This document shows positions 1 through 10,100 of a stretch of 64,000 bases of DNA, piece after piece. Origin of the DNA: Lactobacillus sp. W8174 (GTDB taxonomy: Bacteria > Bacillota > Bacilli > Lactobacillales > Lactobacillaceae); the NCBI RefSeq assembly GCF_016100975.1, contig NZ_JACFRN010000002.1:24656-88655 (forward strand), written 5' to 3'. The translations under genes and the position numbers were made by a program. Within the stretch, counting starts at the first letter, position 1; every line of letters begins with the position of its first letter. Under the pieces are notes generated by a model that was not told the origin of the DNA, did no database searches, and saw only the letters and a program-made list of their open reading frames with translations.

Positions 1-770
1 TTAGAGCTATCGGAGCCATTTGAACTATCAGAGCTGTTGGAGCCATTAGAGCTATCAGAGTTGTTAGAACCATTAGAGCTATCAGAGCTGTTAGAGCTAT
101 TGGAACTGTTAGAACCATTAGAGCTATCAGAGCTGTTAGAACCGTTAGAGCTATCGGAGCCATTTGAACTATCAGAGCTGTTGGAGCCATTAGAGCTATC
201 AGAGTTGTTAGAACCATTAGAGCTATCAGAACTGTTAGAACCATTAGAGCTATCAGAACTGTTAGAACCATTAGAGCTATCAGAGCTGTTGGAGCCATTA
301 GAACTATCAGAGTTGTTGGAACCATTTGAACTATCAGAGCTGTTAGAACCATTAGAGCTATCAGAGCTGTTGGAACCATTAGAGCTATCAGAGCTGTTGG
401 AACCATTAGAACTATCAGAGCTGTTAGAACCGTTAGAGCTATCGGAGCCATTTGAACTATCAGAGCTGTTGGAGCCATTAGAGCTATCAGAACTGTTAGA
501 ACCATTAGAGCTATCAGAGCTGTTGGAGCCATTAGAGCTATCAGAGCTGTTGGAGCCATTAGAGCTATCAGAGCTGTTGGAGCCATTAGAGCTATCAGAA
601 CTGTTAGAACCATTAGAGCTATCAGAACTGTTAGAACCATTAGAGCTATCAGAGCTGTTGGAACCATTAGAGCTATTTGAGCTATTGGAACTGTTGGAAC
701 CGTTAGAGCTGTCAGAATTGTTGGAACCATTCGAGCCGTCAGAGCCAGTAGAACCTTCAGAGCCATTAGG
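1..770 (-). repeat. Coding tandem repeat of the Ser/Asn/Gly/Asp stalk
   Basis: Short imperfect units of about 18-27 bases recur throughout, on the coding strand reading as Ser-Asn-Ser-Ser-Asp-Ser-Ser-Asn-Gly combinations. A homologous stretch lies at 3090-3610 in the next paralogue. Length change by slippage or recombination between the two tracts would preserve frame. The opposite strand is also open through the repeat because of its biased codon composition; that reading is an artefact. Confidence 0.9.
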
Positions 771-2306
771 AGTAGATGATCCATTTTTGGTGTATATGAG
801 ATTAACGGTTTGAGGCTTGCTTGTGAACAGAAAGCTATCTATATCCGTTGTCGATCCATTGAAGTCCGCGTGGTCAAACTTATAACCCTTAATTTCTTGG
901 GGCTTAAAAGCAGTGAATGAGTTGTCGTTGACAAGTTTAGTATCTATGTCCCCGAATTGCTCATCTGCATCAGCAATATCTTTGTTATCACTTTGATAAT
1001 GAACTGTAATTGGTCCTCCAAGATCAGCAAAACATACATAGGTATCATGTTGAGTCGAAGGATTAAATTCGTCTAAGAATGCCTGTGGATAGTACCATTT
1101 GCATGTACCCTTTTTAGGGGAATCTTTTCCTAGACCCATGTTTACCCAAGTGCCTTGAACATTAAGATTAGAATTTGAAATATCGCACTTAGATCCTAAA
1201 ACTAATTTTCGTAAATTAGGGTCATTATCAAACATTGAATCACTAGACTTAGCAGACGGAATATTAAAGTTTTCTATATTTAGTTCTTCAAGATTGGTAC
1301 AATTTTCAAACATAGAACTTAAGCCATTAAAATCATCTATCTCGTCGGTATTGAAATTTTGCAGGTTTAAGCTTTTTAGATTAGTACACCCGTTGAACAT
1401 ATCCATCATTTCATCTACATTAGAAGTATCAAAATATGATAAATCTAAAGTTTCTAGAGCAGTACACTGACCGAACATACTTTCCATATTAGTTACTTTA
1501 CTTGTATTAAAACTTTCAGGAAGGGACAGGAAAGTTAGTGATGAACAGCTATCGAACATATCGTCCATCCGTGTTACTTTATCTGTTTTTAAGTTTTCCA
1601 AGTCCTTAAAAGTTTGTAAACTAGAAAGTCCAGAGAATAAATTATTAGCATATCCTTCAATTTCTAATGTTCCTAATATATCTATCTCTGTAATTTTTGA
1701 TGTGTCTACCCAAGGTATGTTGTTATTAATGCCAATTTTTTTAAGTAAACTATCACTTTTAATAGTATATTGCTTGTCAGGTAAACCAATTTTTAATATA
1801 CCATTATCAGCTGTAACGGGGATATCGTTCCATCTGCTTGAAATTGCGCCATCACGAGTAGCTTTAGCAGGAACAAATTGTGAAGAGCTTGCTTCTTGCT
1901 TGTCAGCTTTTGCTTTGTCTGTGGTGCTTGGATCGCTGGTATTGCCTGCATCTGCACTATTTTCACTTGCCGTGCTGCTATTGGCTCCAGCTTGACCCTG
2001 TCCAACTTCTTGGGTGCTGCTTGCAGCACTTGTGTTAGCTTCGCTGCCAGCAGTTTGACTGCTGCTGTCTTGGCCAGTATGGCCATCATCAGCTGTTTCG
2101 CCTTCAGTTTCCGAACCAGTTTCACTTTGATAGTTCAACTTGGTCTTGACTGCTCTTTTCGCAGTCTTTTTAGTGGCACGAGTGCCATTCTGATTAGCTG
2201 CCTTGACCGTCTGGGGCTTGGCATTAATTAAGCCTAAAGCAGCTGCGGCCACGCCGCCGAGCAATATTTTTTCTCCTTGCTTGTTAGCATTCTTATGTGT
2301 ATTCAT
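1..2306 (-). CDS. BspA-like LRR surface adhesin, C-terminus beyond window edge
   Basis: The frame is open from the ATG at 2306 to base 1, so at least 768 codons are present and the C-terminal end lies outside the window. The first 36 residues form a leader (hydrophobic LLGGVAAAALGL, then TVKA) almost identical to those of the next two genes. Next come a Ser/Thr/Ala-rich linker, a block of BspA-type (DUF285) leucine-rich repeats of the form NTSKVTNMESMFGQC, and a MucBP-like module ending VNLIYTKNGSS. From about residue 515 to the edge the protein is a low-complexity stalk of Ser, Asn, Gly and Asp. Such proteins are cell-wall adhesins; an LPxTG anchor is expected downstream but not seen. RBS is AGAGGA 6 bases before ATG. 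Binding partner unknown. Confidence 0.88.
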   Translation of the reverse strand, partial: MNTHKNANKQGEKILLGGVAAAALGLINAKPQTVKAANQNGTRATKKTAKRAVKTKLNYQSETGSETEGETADDGHTGQDSSSQTAGSEANTSAASSTQEVGQGQAGANSSTASENSADAGNTSDPSTTDKAKADKQEASSSQFVPAKATRDGAISSRWNDIPVTADNGILKIGLPDKQYTIKSDSLLKKIGINNNIPWVDTSKITEIDILGTLEIEGYANNLFSGLSSLQTFKDLENLKTDKVTRMDDMFDSCSSLTFLSLPESFNTSKVTNMESMFGQCTALETLDLSYFDTSNVDEMMDMFNGCTNLKSLNLQNFNTDEIDDFNGLSSMFENCTNLEELNIENFNIPSAKSSDSMFDNDPNLRKLVLGSKCDISNSNLNVQGTWVNMGLGKDSPKKGTCKWYYPQAFLDEFNPSTQHDTYVCFADLGGPITVHYQSDNKDIADADEQFGDIDTKLVNDNSFTAFKPQEIKGYKFDHADFNGSTTDIDSFLFTSKPQTVNLIYTKNGSSTPNGSEGSTGSDGSNGSNNSDSSNGSNSSNSSNSSNGSNSSDSSNGSNSSDSSNGSNSSDSSNGSNSSDSSNGSNSSDSSNGSNSSDSSNGSNSSDSSNGSNSSDSSNGSDSSNGSNSSDSSNGSNSSDSSNGSNSSDSSNGSNSSDSSNGSNNSDSSNGSNSSDSSNGSNSSDSSNGSNSSDSSNGSNNSDSSNGSNSSDSSNGSDSSNGSNSSDSSNGSNSSNSSNSSDSSNGSNNSDSSNGSNSSDSSNGSDSS

Positions 2307-2343
2307 ATAATTCCTCTTCTAAACTGCATATTAATATAGGTTT

Positions 2344-2372
2344 AGTATATGGCTGGCTTAGGCGAAAGTCAA
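2344..2372 (-). promoter_or_regulatory. Promoter of the first BspA-like gene
   Basis: On the minus strand, TTGACT (2372-2367) and TATACT (2349-2344) are separated by 17 bases, a near-consensus sigma-A promoter. The block from the start codon to about 2394 is identical to that upstream of the gene starting at 10918 over roughly 88 bases, so gene start, leader and promoter were duplicated together. Confidence 0.8.
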
Positions 2373-2395
2373 ACTCAGCTAGGCTAGACTAAAAT

Positions 2396-2436
2396 CGCCC
2401 TATATTGATAATAATTGATAATATAGGACGTTTTTT
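2396..2436. terminator. Hairpin terminator between the first two adhesin genes
   Basis: The arms CGCCCTATATT and AATATAGGACG pair with one mismatch. A T-run follows on the plus strand and a shorter one on the minus strand, so it most likely ends the minus-strand gene whose stop is at 2453. Confidence 0.55.
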
Positions 2437-2452
2437 ATTTGTCAGAATTTAA

Positions 2453-5400
2453 TTAGTCTTTCTTACGCTCAAGCCAAGCAGCACCCAGAGCAGTGGCCAA
2501 GGCCAAACCACCTAGTGCCAGCATGGCTAAACTATTGTGCTTCTCGGCACCAGTTTGCGGCAATGCATCAGTGCTGCTGTCCTGATTCAGCTTGCCTTTT
2601 TGTGGGTCAGCGCTAGCAGTCTTGTTTAATTTGCGACCTGCAGCCGCCAGTTTAGCAGGGCGGTTAGCCTGATGTTTGTTAGCCGTGAGACCTTTGATTG
2701 ATTTGGCTGGTGCTTTCTTGCTCTGCTTATTTGCATGAAGGCCTTTAATTGCCTTCTTAGGTGCCTTCTTTTTCTTGGTCTTTTTGCTGGTCGGAATTGG
2801 AGTCGGCTCATTGTCAGTCGGTGTCTGGTTTCCAGCTGGAGTAGTAGTGGAATTATTAGTTTGGCCATCACTCTTGCTGTAAACGTAGGTCACGCTTTGC
2901 GGACTGTTGATGAAGAAACCAGTCGCATTATCAGGCCGGGTCTTTAAAGTATAGCCAGAAACAGTCTCGGCACCAGTAGTATAGCCATCACCAATGCGAC
3001 CTTGGATTACGAGGTCAGGAGCAACAGTGTTGCCATATTCATCTTGATAATGAACTGTGACTGCAGGTGCTATGGCTGCAGGGCTGTTGACAATTGAACC
3101 AGCAGTATTGGAAGAATTAGAGCCATTGGAATTATCAGAGCTGTTAGAAGCATTGGAACCATTAGAGCTATTGGAGCTATTTGAACCGTTAGAACTATCA
3201 GAACCATTGGAGCTGTTAGAACCATTAGAACTATCAGAGCTGTTTGAAGTGTTGGAGCTATTTGAACCGTTAGAGCTGTTAGAGCTGTTAGAACTATTAG
3301 AGCTATTGGAACTGTTGGAACCGTCAGAACCATTAGAGCTATCAGAGCTGTTAGAACTGTCAGAACCATTAGAGCTATCAGAGCTGTTGGAGCTATTGGA
3401 GCTATTGGAACTGTTAGAACCATTAGAGCTATCAGAGCTGTCGGAACCGTTTGAAGTGTTGGAGCTATCGGAACCATTAGAGCTATTTGAACCGTTAGAA
3501 CTATCAGAACCATCGGAGTTGTCAGAGCTATTAGAGCTATCAGAACTGTTGGAACTATCAGAACCATCGGAGCTGTTAGAACCATCCGAAGTGTCAGAAG
3601 TGTTATCGGTTTTACTCTTAGAATAGACTAGAGTAATATCTTGCGGATCAGAAATAAATGCTGTTACATCAGAATTCTTGTTTTCTTTGAACTTGTAGCC
3701 GGCAAATTCTTTGCTGGTGTCAACAGTTACTGAGTCTGAAATGTTGCCAAAGAATTTTTCATCAGGAATCTTTTCACCTTTTTGATCAACTAGCTGATTG
3801 CCATCTTCATCTTGGCGATGGATAGTAACTGTGCCACCAGTATATCTAACGTAAGTATCATGGTCTCTATCTCCTTGGTATTTAGTTATCAAATCAGCTG
3901 AAGACCACTGATTAGTACCCTTGGTCAAAGAACCATTCTCTTCACTCATGTTTACCCAGGTACCTGGCTGTTTAAGTAAATCTTCAGGCTGTTCTCCGTC
4001 TAGAGGAAACTTAACCCCTTTGCCTAAAGTTAATTTAGTTAAATTTGTACATGAATCAAACAAGCCATCTAATATAGCATCATCAGTAATTATAAAGCTA
4101 GATAAGTTTATGCTAGATAAGTTGGTGTCTGCATAAAACATAGAAGAAAAGAATGTAACTTTGCTAGTATCAAAACTTGAGAGATCTAATGAAACTAATT
4201 TTGGACAATTGGCAAACATGTAGCTCATGTCAGTGACATTTGAAGTAATGAGGTTATCTAAACCGTTAATTTGAGTTAATTTAGGAAGAGTATCAAATAA
4301 TGAATCAGCCGGCCCATTAATTGTTATTTTTCCCAGAATATCTATTTCAGTAATATTGTCAGTATTTACAGTACTTATATTATTATTAATGCCAATTTCA
4401 TTTTCGGCGGAGTTGTCAATTGAATAGGTTTTACCTTTTTCACCTAGAGATAAGACGCCATTATTGAAGGTAAAAGGAACACCTTCCCAAGTATTATCAG
4501 TTTTACTCTTGGAATAGACCAAGGTAATATCTTGCGGATCAGAGATAAATGCTGTTACATCAGAATTTTTGTTTTCTTTGAACTTGTAGCCAGCAAATTC
4601 TTTGCTGGTGTCAACAGTTACCAAGTCTGAACTGTTGCCGAAAAGCTTTTCATCAGGAATCTCCTTACCATCTTGATCAACTAGCTGCTTGCCATCTTCA
4701 TCTTGGCGATGAACAGTTACTGTGCCACCAGTATATCTAACATAAGTGTCATGGTCTCTATCACCTTGATAATTGGTCATTAAATCAGCTGAAGACCACT
4801 GATTAGTACCCTTAGCCAGAGAGCCATTTCCTTCACCCATGTTTACCCAAGTTCCTGGCTGTTGAAGTGAATTGTTGGGTCTACCATTGCTTGTAGTGAA
4901 TTTAAAACCTTTACCTAAAATTAATTTGGTCAAACTGGGAGTGTAATCTTTGCTTAATGCAAACATCCCCATCGTTGTGGCATCATTTGCAACAGTAAAA
5001 CTGGATAGATCCACGCTAGTTAGGCTGGGGTCTGCGGCAAACATTACATTAAAGCTGGTTACATTAGTAGTATCGAAACTGGACAAATCTAAAGAAACTA
5101 TTTTTTTACAGTCAAAAAACATCCATGGCATACTCGTTATTTTAGAAGTATCTAGTTTATCTAAGCCATTGATTGTGTTAAGATTCGTGAGTCGAGAAAA
5201 AAGCATCTCAGCAGATCCAATGATGGCAATGGGAGCATTAATATCGATCTCTGTAATGTCATTTCCAGAAACATTGTCGATGTTCATGTCAATGCTAATA
5301 TCCTTATCGTCTGAATTATTTATTGTATAGGTTTTGCCTTTTTCACCAATTGATAGTACGCCATTATTAAGCGTGACAGGTATATCTTCCCAAGTACTTG

Positions 5401-6724
5401 AGATGGTAGTATTATCAGTTTTACTCTTAGAGTAGACCAAGGTAATATCTTGCGGGTCAGAGATAAATGCTGTAACAGTAGGATTTTGATTTTCTTTGAA
5501 CTTGTAGCCATTAAATTCTTTGCTGGTGTCAACAGTTACCGAGTCTGAAATATTGCCAAAGAGCTTTTCATCAGGAATTTCCTTGCCATCTTGATCAACT
5601 AGCTGCTTGCCATCTTCATCTTGGTAATGGACAGTAACGGTACCGCCTAGATTAGCAAAACAAACATAAGTGTCGTGATCAGTAGAGCCCTGATATTTGG
5701 ACATTAAATCGGCTGAAGACCACCTATTAGTGCCTTTGGCTGGAGAGCCCTGATCAACCCCCATGTTTACCCAAGTTCCCAAATCAGGCAAAAAGGAACC
5801 TGGTTTTCCTTTAATTTCTGGAATTTTAAAGCCACTACCCAAGACTAATTTTTTTAAATTTGAACAGAAGCGAAACATAATTAGCATTTTAGCGTCATCT
5901 GCAATTGTAAAATTGGACAAATTAATACTAGTTAAATTTGTGTCATTGAGAAAAAGGCCAGTATAGTTAGTCACTTTGTCTGTCTTAAAACTAGATAAAT
6001 CTAATTCAGTCAATTTAGGGCAACTAGCAAACATTTGTTGCATGTTTGTAACCTGAGAAGTATCTAATTTATCTAAGCCAGTTATTGAAGTTATGTTTTT
6101 TAAATTATTAAAAACCCCATTTGCACTGCCCTTAATTGCAATGGGAGCATTAATATCGATTTCAGTAATATCGTCTGCAGTTACCCCACTAACATTTTGG
6201 CTAATACTAATATCCTTATTGTCTGAATTATTTATCGTATAGGTTTTGCCTTTTTCACCCAGTGATAAAACACCATTATTAAGCGTGAGAGGTATATCTT
6301 CCCAAGTACTTGAGAAGATAGTATTGCTGTCACGAATTGCGTTAACAGAATTAAATTGTGCAGAGTCAGCAGAATCAGCTTTTGCATTGTCTGTAGTGCT
6401 TGGATCGCTGGTATTGCGTGCATCTGCATTATTTTCACTTGCTGTGCTGCTATTGGTACCAGCCTGGACTTGTCCAGTTTCTGGGATGCTACTATTTTGG
6501 TCAGTGGGCTCATCATCAGAAGTTGCTTCACCCTCAGCTTCAGTTTGGTAATTCAATTTAGTCTTGACTGCTCTTCTCGCAGTCTTTTTAGTGGCACGAG
6601 TGCCATTCTGATTAGCTGCCTTGACCGTCTGGGGCTTGGCATTAATTAAGCCTAAAGCAGCTGCGGCCACACCACCGAGCAATATTTTTTCTCCTTGCTT
6701 GTTAGCATTCTTATGTGTATTCAT
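2453..6724 (-). CDS. BspA-like LRR/MucBP surface adhesin with LPQTG anchor
   Basis: This is a 1423-residue wall-anchored surface protein. After the shared leader (1-36) there are three tandem modules, each a BspA/DUF285 LRR block followed by a MucBP-like domain beginning VTVHYQDEDGK or similar (roughly 140-435, 440-735, 738-1035). A Ser/Asn/Gly/Asp stalk (about 1039-1208) leads to a fourth MucBP domain (VTVHYQDEYGNTVAPD), a Lys-rich wall-spanning segment (about 1315-1375), LPQTG at 1388-1392, a hydrophobic helix and ERKKD. MucBP domains in lactobacilli are linked to mucus or glycan binding; the actual ligand is not deducible. The three modules are near copies, pointing to internal duplication. 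The sortase at 13570-14523 is the likely anchoring enzyme. Confidence 0.93.
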   Translation of the reverse strand: MNTHKNANKQGEKILLGGVAAAALGLINAKPQTVKAANQNGTRATKKTARRAVKTKLNYQTEAEGEATSDDEPTDQNSSIPETGQVQAGTNSSTASENNADARNTSDPSTTDNAKADSADSAQFNSVNAIRDSNTIFSSTWEDIPLTLNNGVLSLGEKGKTYTINNSDNKDISISQNVSGVTADDITEIDINAPIAIKGSANGVFNNLKNITSITGLDKLDTSQVTNMQQMFASCPKLTELDLSSFKTDKVTNYTGLFLNDTNLTSINLSNFTIADDAKMLIMFRFCSNLKKLVLGSGFKIPEIKGKPGSFLPDLGTWVNMGVDQGSPAKGTNRWSSADLMSKYQGSTDHDTYVCFANLGGTVTVHYQDEDGKQLVDQDGKEIPDEKLFGNISDSVTVDTSKEFNGYKFKENQNPTVTAFISDPQDITLVYSKSKTDNTTISSTWEDIPVTLNNGVLSIGEKGKTYTINNSDDKDISIDMNIDNVSGNDITEIDINAPIAIIGSAEMLFSRLTNLNTINGLDKLDTSKITSMPWMFFDCKKIVSLDLSSFDTTNVTSFNVMFAADPSLTSVDLSSFTVANDATTMGMFALSKDYTPSLTKLILGKGFKFTTSNGRPNNSLQQPGTWVNMGEGNGSLAKGTNQWSSADLMTNYQGDRDHDTYVRYTGGTVTVHRQDEDGKQLVDQDGKEIPDEKLFGNSSDLVTVDTSKEFAGYKFKENKNSDVTAFISDPQDITLVYSKSKTDNTWEGVPFTFNNGVLSLGEKGKTYSIDNSAENEIGINNNISTVNTDNITEIDILGKITINGPADSLFDTLPKLTQINGLDNLITSNVTDMSYMFANCPKLVSLDLSSFDTSKVTFFSSMFYADTNLSSINLSSFIITDDAILDGLFDSCTNLTKLTLGKGVKFPLDGEQPEDLLKQPGTWVNMSEENGSLTKGTNQWSSADLITKYQGDRDHDTYVRYTGGTVTIHRQDEDGNQLVDQKGEKIPDEKFFGNISDSVTVDTSKEFAGYKFKENKNSDVTAFISDPQDITLVYSKSKTDNTSDTSDGSNSSDGSDSSNSSDSSNSSDNSDGSDSSNGSNSSNGSDSSNTSNGSDSSDSSNGSNSSNSSNSSNSSDSSNGSDSSNSSDSSNGSDGSNSSNSSNSSNSSNSSNGSNSSNTSNSSDSSNGSNSSNGSDSSNGSNSSNSSNGSNASNSSDNSNGSNSSNTAGSIVNSPAAIAPAVTVHYQDEYGNTVAPDLVIQGRIGDGYTTGAETVSGYTLKTRPDNATGFFINSPQSVTYVYSKSDGQTNNSTTTPAGNQTPTDNEPTPIPTSKKTKKKKAPKKAIKGLHANKQSKKAPAKSIKGLTANKHQANRPAKLAAAGRKLNKTASADPQKGKLNQDSSTDALPQTGAEKHNSLAMLALGGLALATALGAAWLERKKD
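3090..3610 (-). repeat. Second Ser/Asn/Gly/Asp stalk repeat
   Basis: About 170 codons of repeated Ser-Asn-Ser-Ser, Ser-Asp-Ser-Ser and Ser-Asn-Gly-Ser units. It is shorter than the stalk at 1-770 but built from the same units, so the two could recombine. Confidence 0.85.
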
Positions 6725-6761
6725 ATAATTCCTCTTCTAAACTGCATATTAATATAGGTTT

Positions 6762-6790
6762 AGTATATGGCTGGGCTAAATCAATGTCAA
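6762..6790 (-). promoter_or_regulatory. Promoter of the second BspA-like gene
   Basis: TTGACA (6790-6785) and TATACT (6767-6762) with a 17-base spacer. Identity with the paralogous promoters extends from the start codon through the -10 region and then stops; upstream of it the sequence is unrelated except for the -35 hexamer. Confidence 0.8.
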
Positions 6791-6820
6791 ACTGCATAAA
6801 AGAAAAGCACCTGTTAAAAT

Positions 6821-6832
6821 TGAAGCGCTTCA
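6821..6832. promoter_or_regulatory. Possible cre-like palindrome
   Basis: TGAAGCGCTTCA is a perfect 12-base palindrome resembling a shortened CcpA site, about 30 bases upstream of the -35 element of the adhesin gene starting at 6724. It is shorter than the usual cre spacing, so the call is weak. Confidence 0.3.
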
Positions 6833-6874
6833 TAATAGTTAAACATAAATCTAACTATTGGGCGTACTTTTTTA

Positions 6875-7006
6875 ATGACTAAATATACAATTGTTTTGAA
6901 AGTTGAAGTTGATTGTATGTATTTAACGCACCAAAAATCTTTGACTGACGTAAGCAAAGCATATTATGCAAGGGCAATTATCATGATAATGCACCGGGAA
7001 AACTAA
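6875..7006 (+). CDS. Unrecognised 43-residue small ORF
   Basis: This is the only open stretch of note in the 465-base gap 6725-7189. It starts ATG and begins MTKYTIVLKVEVD; it ends HREN. There is no clear ribosome binding site and I do not recognise the family. It may be a fragment of a lost gene. The rest of the gap holds the adhesin promoter and the terminator at 7093-7121. Confidence 0.25.
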   Translation: MTKYTIVLKVEVDCMYLTHQKSLTDVSKAYYARAIIMIMHREN

Positions 7007-7092
7007 GATCAATTCACTAGAAGAAAAGTGGGAGTACTGCATGATTATGTTTACTGGTTCAATCATATTAGAAGATCAAACAAACTAAAATA

Positions 7093-7121
7093 CACGACTC
7101 CGATCAAATATCGGAATCGTG
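7093..7121 (-). terminator. Terminator of the third adhesin gene
   Basis: The arms CACGACTCCGAT and ATCGGAATCGTG pair with a 5-base loop and one mismatch, followed on the minus strand by TATTTTAG. It lies 69 bases beyond the stop of the gene ending at 7190. Confidence 0.65.
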
Positions 7122-7189
7122 CATTGAATCTTGCGTAATATTAAAATGTCTAACTTTTTAGTTTCACTTCATATTTTTACTGATGAGTT

Positions 7190-10100
7190 TTATTTAATTT
7201 TCTTACGACTAAACCAGGCTGCACTTAGTGCACCAACTAAAGTTAAGCTTCCTAATGCGAGCATAGCCAGACTGGAATGCTTATTAGTACCTGTCTGTGG
7301 TAAAGCAACAATTTGTTGACTTTTAGTAACGCTTGAACTGCCTTGCTTTTGAGACAAATTTTTGTTTACTGTTGGTTTGAAAGCTTTTTTCTTTTTTCCT
7401 TTCTTTTTTTCCTTCTCATTTTTTACCTTCCGATTATTTTCTTTAGGCGTTTTAGAAGGGGTATTAGGGGTAGTAGGAGTAGTAGGCTCATTAATATTTG
7501 GTGTCTTGTTTGTACCTATCGTAGTATAAATATAAGTTACATCTTGCGGGAAAGTGTTAAAGAGCCCCGTGGCATTATCTGGTCTCGTCTTTAATGTATA
7601 GCCAGAAATATTTTTAGCTCCAGTAGTATAGCTATCACCAACATAACCACTCAGTATCTCATCGGGAGCAATAGTATTACCAAATTCGTCTTTATAGTGA
7701 ACAGTTACATCTGCTGCTCTAACTTTATTAGTATTAGGGTTGTTAGTGTCTGGCTTTTTAGTATAAATAAAGTCGACATTTTGCTCTTTCTCGGAGTAGC
7801 CAACAGTTGCTTTATCAGTTCCAGGCTGTGTAACACCATTGATGTTAATTTGCTTAATCGTGTAACCAGGTACTGGTTTTGGGATAATATCTTTCTGATC
7901 ACCATAAAGTACACCGTCAATTTCTTCCTTCATCGGCTTATTGTCTTTATCAAGAAGAGGCTTTGTATGGCCTTTATCATCCAAGTATAAATAATTGACT
8001 GTAATAGATTTACCTTGTTTTCTTTCATAAACAAAGTCGACATTTTGCTCTTTCTCGGAGTAGCCAACAGTTGCTTTATCAGTTCCAGGCTGTTTAACGC
8101 CATCAATGTTAATTTGCTTGGTCGTGTAACCAAATAATTGCTTTGGAATAATATCTTTCTGATCACCATAAAGTACACCGGCAATATTTTCCTTCATCGG
8201 CTTATTGTCTTTATCAAGAATAGGCTTTGTGTGGCCTTTATCATCCAAGTATAAATAATTGACTGTAATAGATTTACCTTGTTTTCTTTCATAAACAAAG
8301 TCGACATTTTGCTTTTTATCGGAATAGCCAACAGTTGCTTTATCAGTTCCAGACTGTTTAACGCCATCAATGTTAATTTGCTTAATGGTGTAACCAGGTA
8401 TTGGTTTGGGAATAATATCTTTCTGATCACCATAAAGTACACCATCAACTTTTTCTGTCATCGGCTTATTATCTTTATCAAGAATAGGCTTTGTATGGCC
8501 TTTATCATCCACATAGTATAAATAATTAACCGTAATAGGTTTACCTGTGTCCCTGTCATAAATGAAATAAACATTTTGATCTTTATCAGAGTAGCCTACA
8601 GTAGCTTTATCAGTCGCAGGTTGTTTAACATTATCAATGTTAATTTGCTTAATGATGTAACCAGGTATTGGTTTAGGAATAATATCTTTCTGATCACCAT
8701 AAAGTACACCGTCAACTTCTTCCATCATCGGCTTATTGTCTTTATCAAGAATAGGCTTTGTGTGGCCTTTATTATCCAAGTATAAATAATTGACTGTAAT
8801 AGATTTACCTTGTTTTCTTTCATAAATAAAGTCGACATTTTGCTCTTTCTCGGAGTAGCCAACAGTTGCTTTATCAGTTCCAGGCTGTTTAGCGCCATTA
8901 ATGTTAATTTGCTTGATGGTGTAACCAGGTACTGGTTTTGGAATAATATCTTTCTGATCACCATAAAGTACACCGTCAACTTCTTCCTTCATCGGCTTAT
9001 TGTCTTTATCAAGAAGAGGCTTTGTATGGCCTTTATCATCCACATAGTATAAATAATTAACCGTAATAGAGTTACCTTTTGCCCTGTCATAAACGAAGTA
9101 AACATCTTGTTCCTGATCAGTAAATGTGACTGTGACTTTGTCAGTACTAGATTGTTTATCATTATTGACAAAAATGGAATTGATAGTATAACCATATATA
9201 TTTCTAGTATTAATAGGGTCGCTGGTTTTACCGTTATCACCAGCAACTACATAGTCATAGGATTTTCCATCTTTATCTAAAATTGGGTGTTGTTTTCCTT
9301 CTTTATCAAGGTACACGTAATGAATTTTTACAGGGTAGCCATCATAGAATCTGATATAAGTATCGTGATCAGTTTCACCATTATAATTATTCATTAAATC
9401 GGTGGAAGACCATTTTTTACTCATTTCTGGGTCCCCTTCAGTACCGTTACCAACATTAACCCACGTTCCCGGAGTATTAAGACCAGCAGTTTTATCCTCA
9501 CTTGTAAACTTACAATTTTTACCTAACACTAGTTTTTTCAACTTAGTCAAATTATTTAGAAGATTACTAAGTGATACATAATGTTCGACCCTCGCCATAT
9601 TAAAATTTGCAATATTCAACACAGTTAAACTACTACATTCACTAAATGCGTCGTCCATTAAAGTGACATTCCCAGTGTCGAAACTAGATAAGTCTAAGTC
9701 CTTTATGTTAGAACATTTACTAAACATGTAAGCCATATATTGTAGGCTATTAGTATTAAACTTGGTTAGGTCTACTTTTGGATTTTCTGGATCTGCTGAA
9801 TTTTCGGAACTTGGATAACTTACAGAAACTAAGTCTGAGCAGTCATAAAACATACCAGTCATATCGGTAAATTGAGAAGTATCGATTTTATCTGGTAAAA
9901 TTAGGTTTTTAAGGTTAGAACAACCCCTAAACATCTCTTTCATGGTAATAGGATCATCTTTATTACCATTCTTGTTAATATTTAAACCGATATTTAAACC
10001 ACTTAAATCTAAGCTAGATAAACTGCCACAGTTTTCAAACATATAGGACATATCAGTTACTTTGGAAGCATCTAATTTATTTATTCCCTCAATTGAACTA

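Noticed and set aside
37-813. A 258-residue plus-strand ORF of repeated Leu-Glu-Leu-Ser-Glu
   Set aside because: It is the reverse reading of the Ser/Asn stalk. The minus-strand frame has a leader, LRR and MucBP domains upstream, so it is the real gene; the same applies to 3057-3626.
7745-9075. Regular repeats that could suggest a CRISPR array
   Set aside because: The repeat unit is about 265 bases with no unique spacers and lies within one open frame encoding folded modules. The short repeats at 1-770 are likewise coding.
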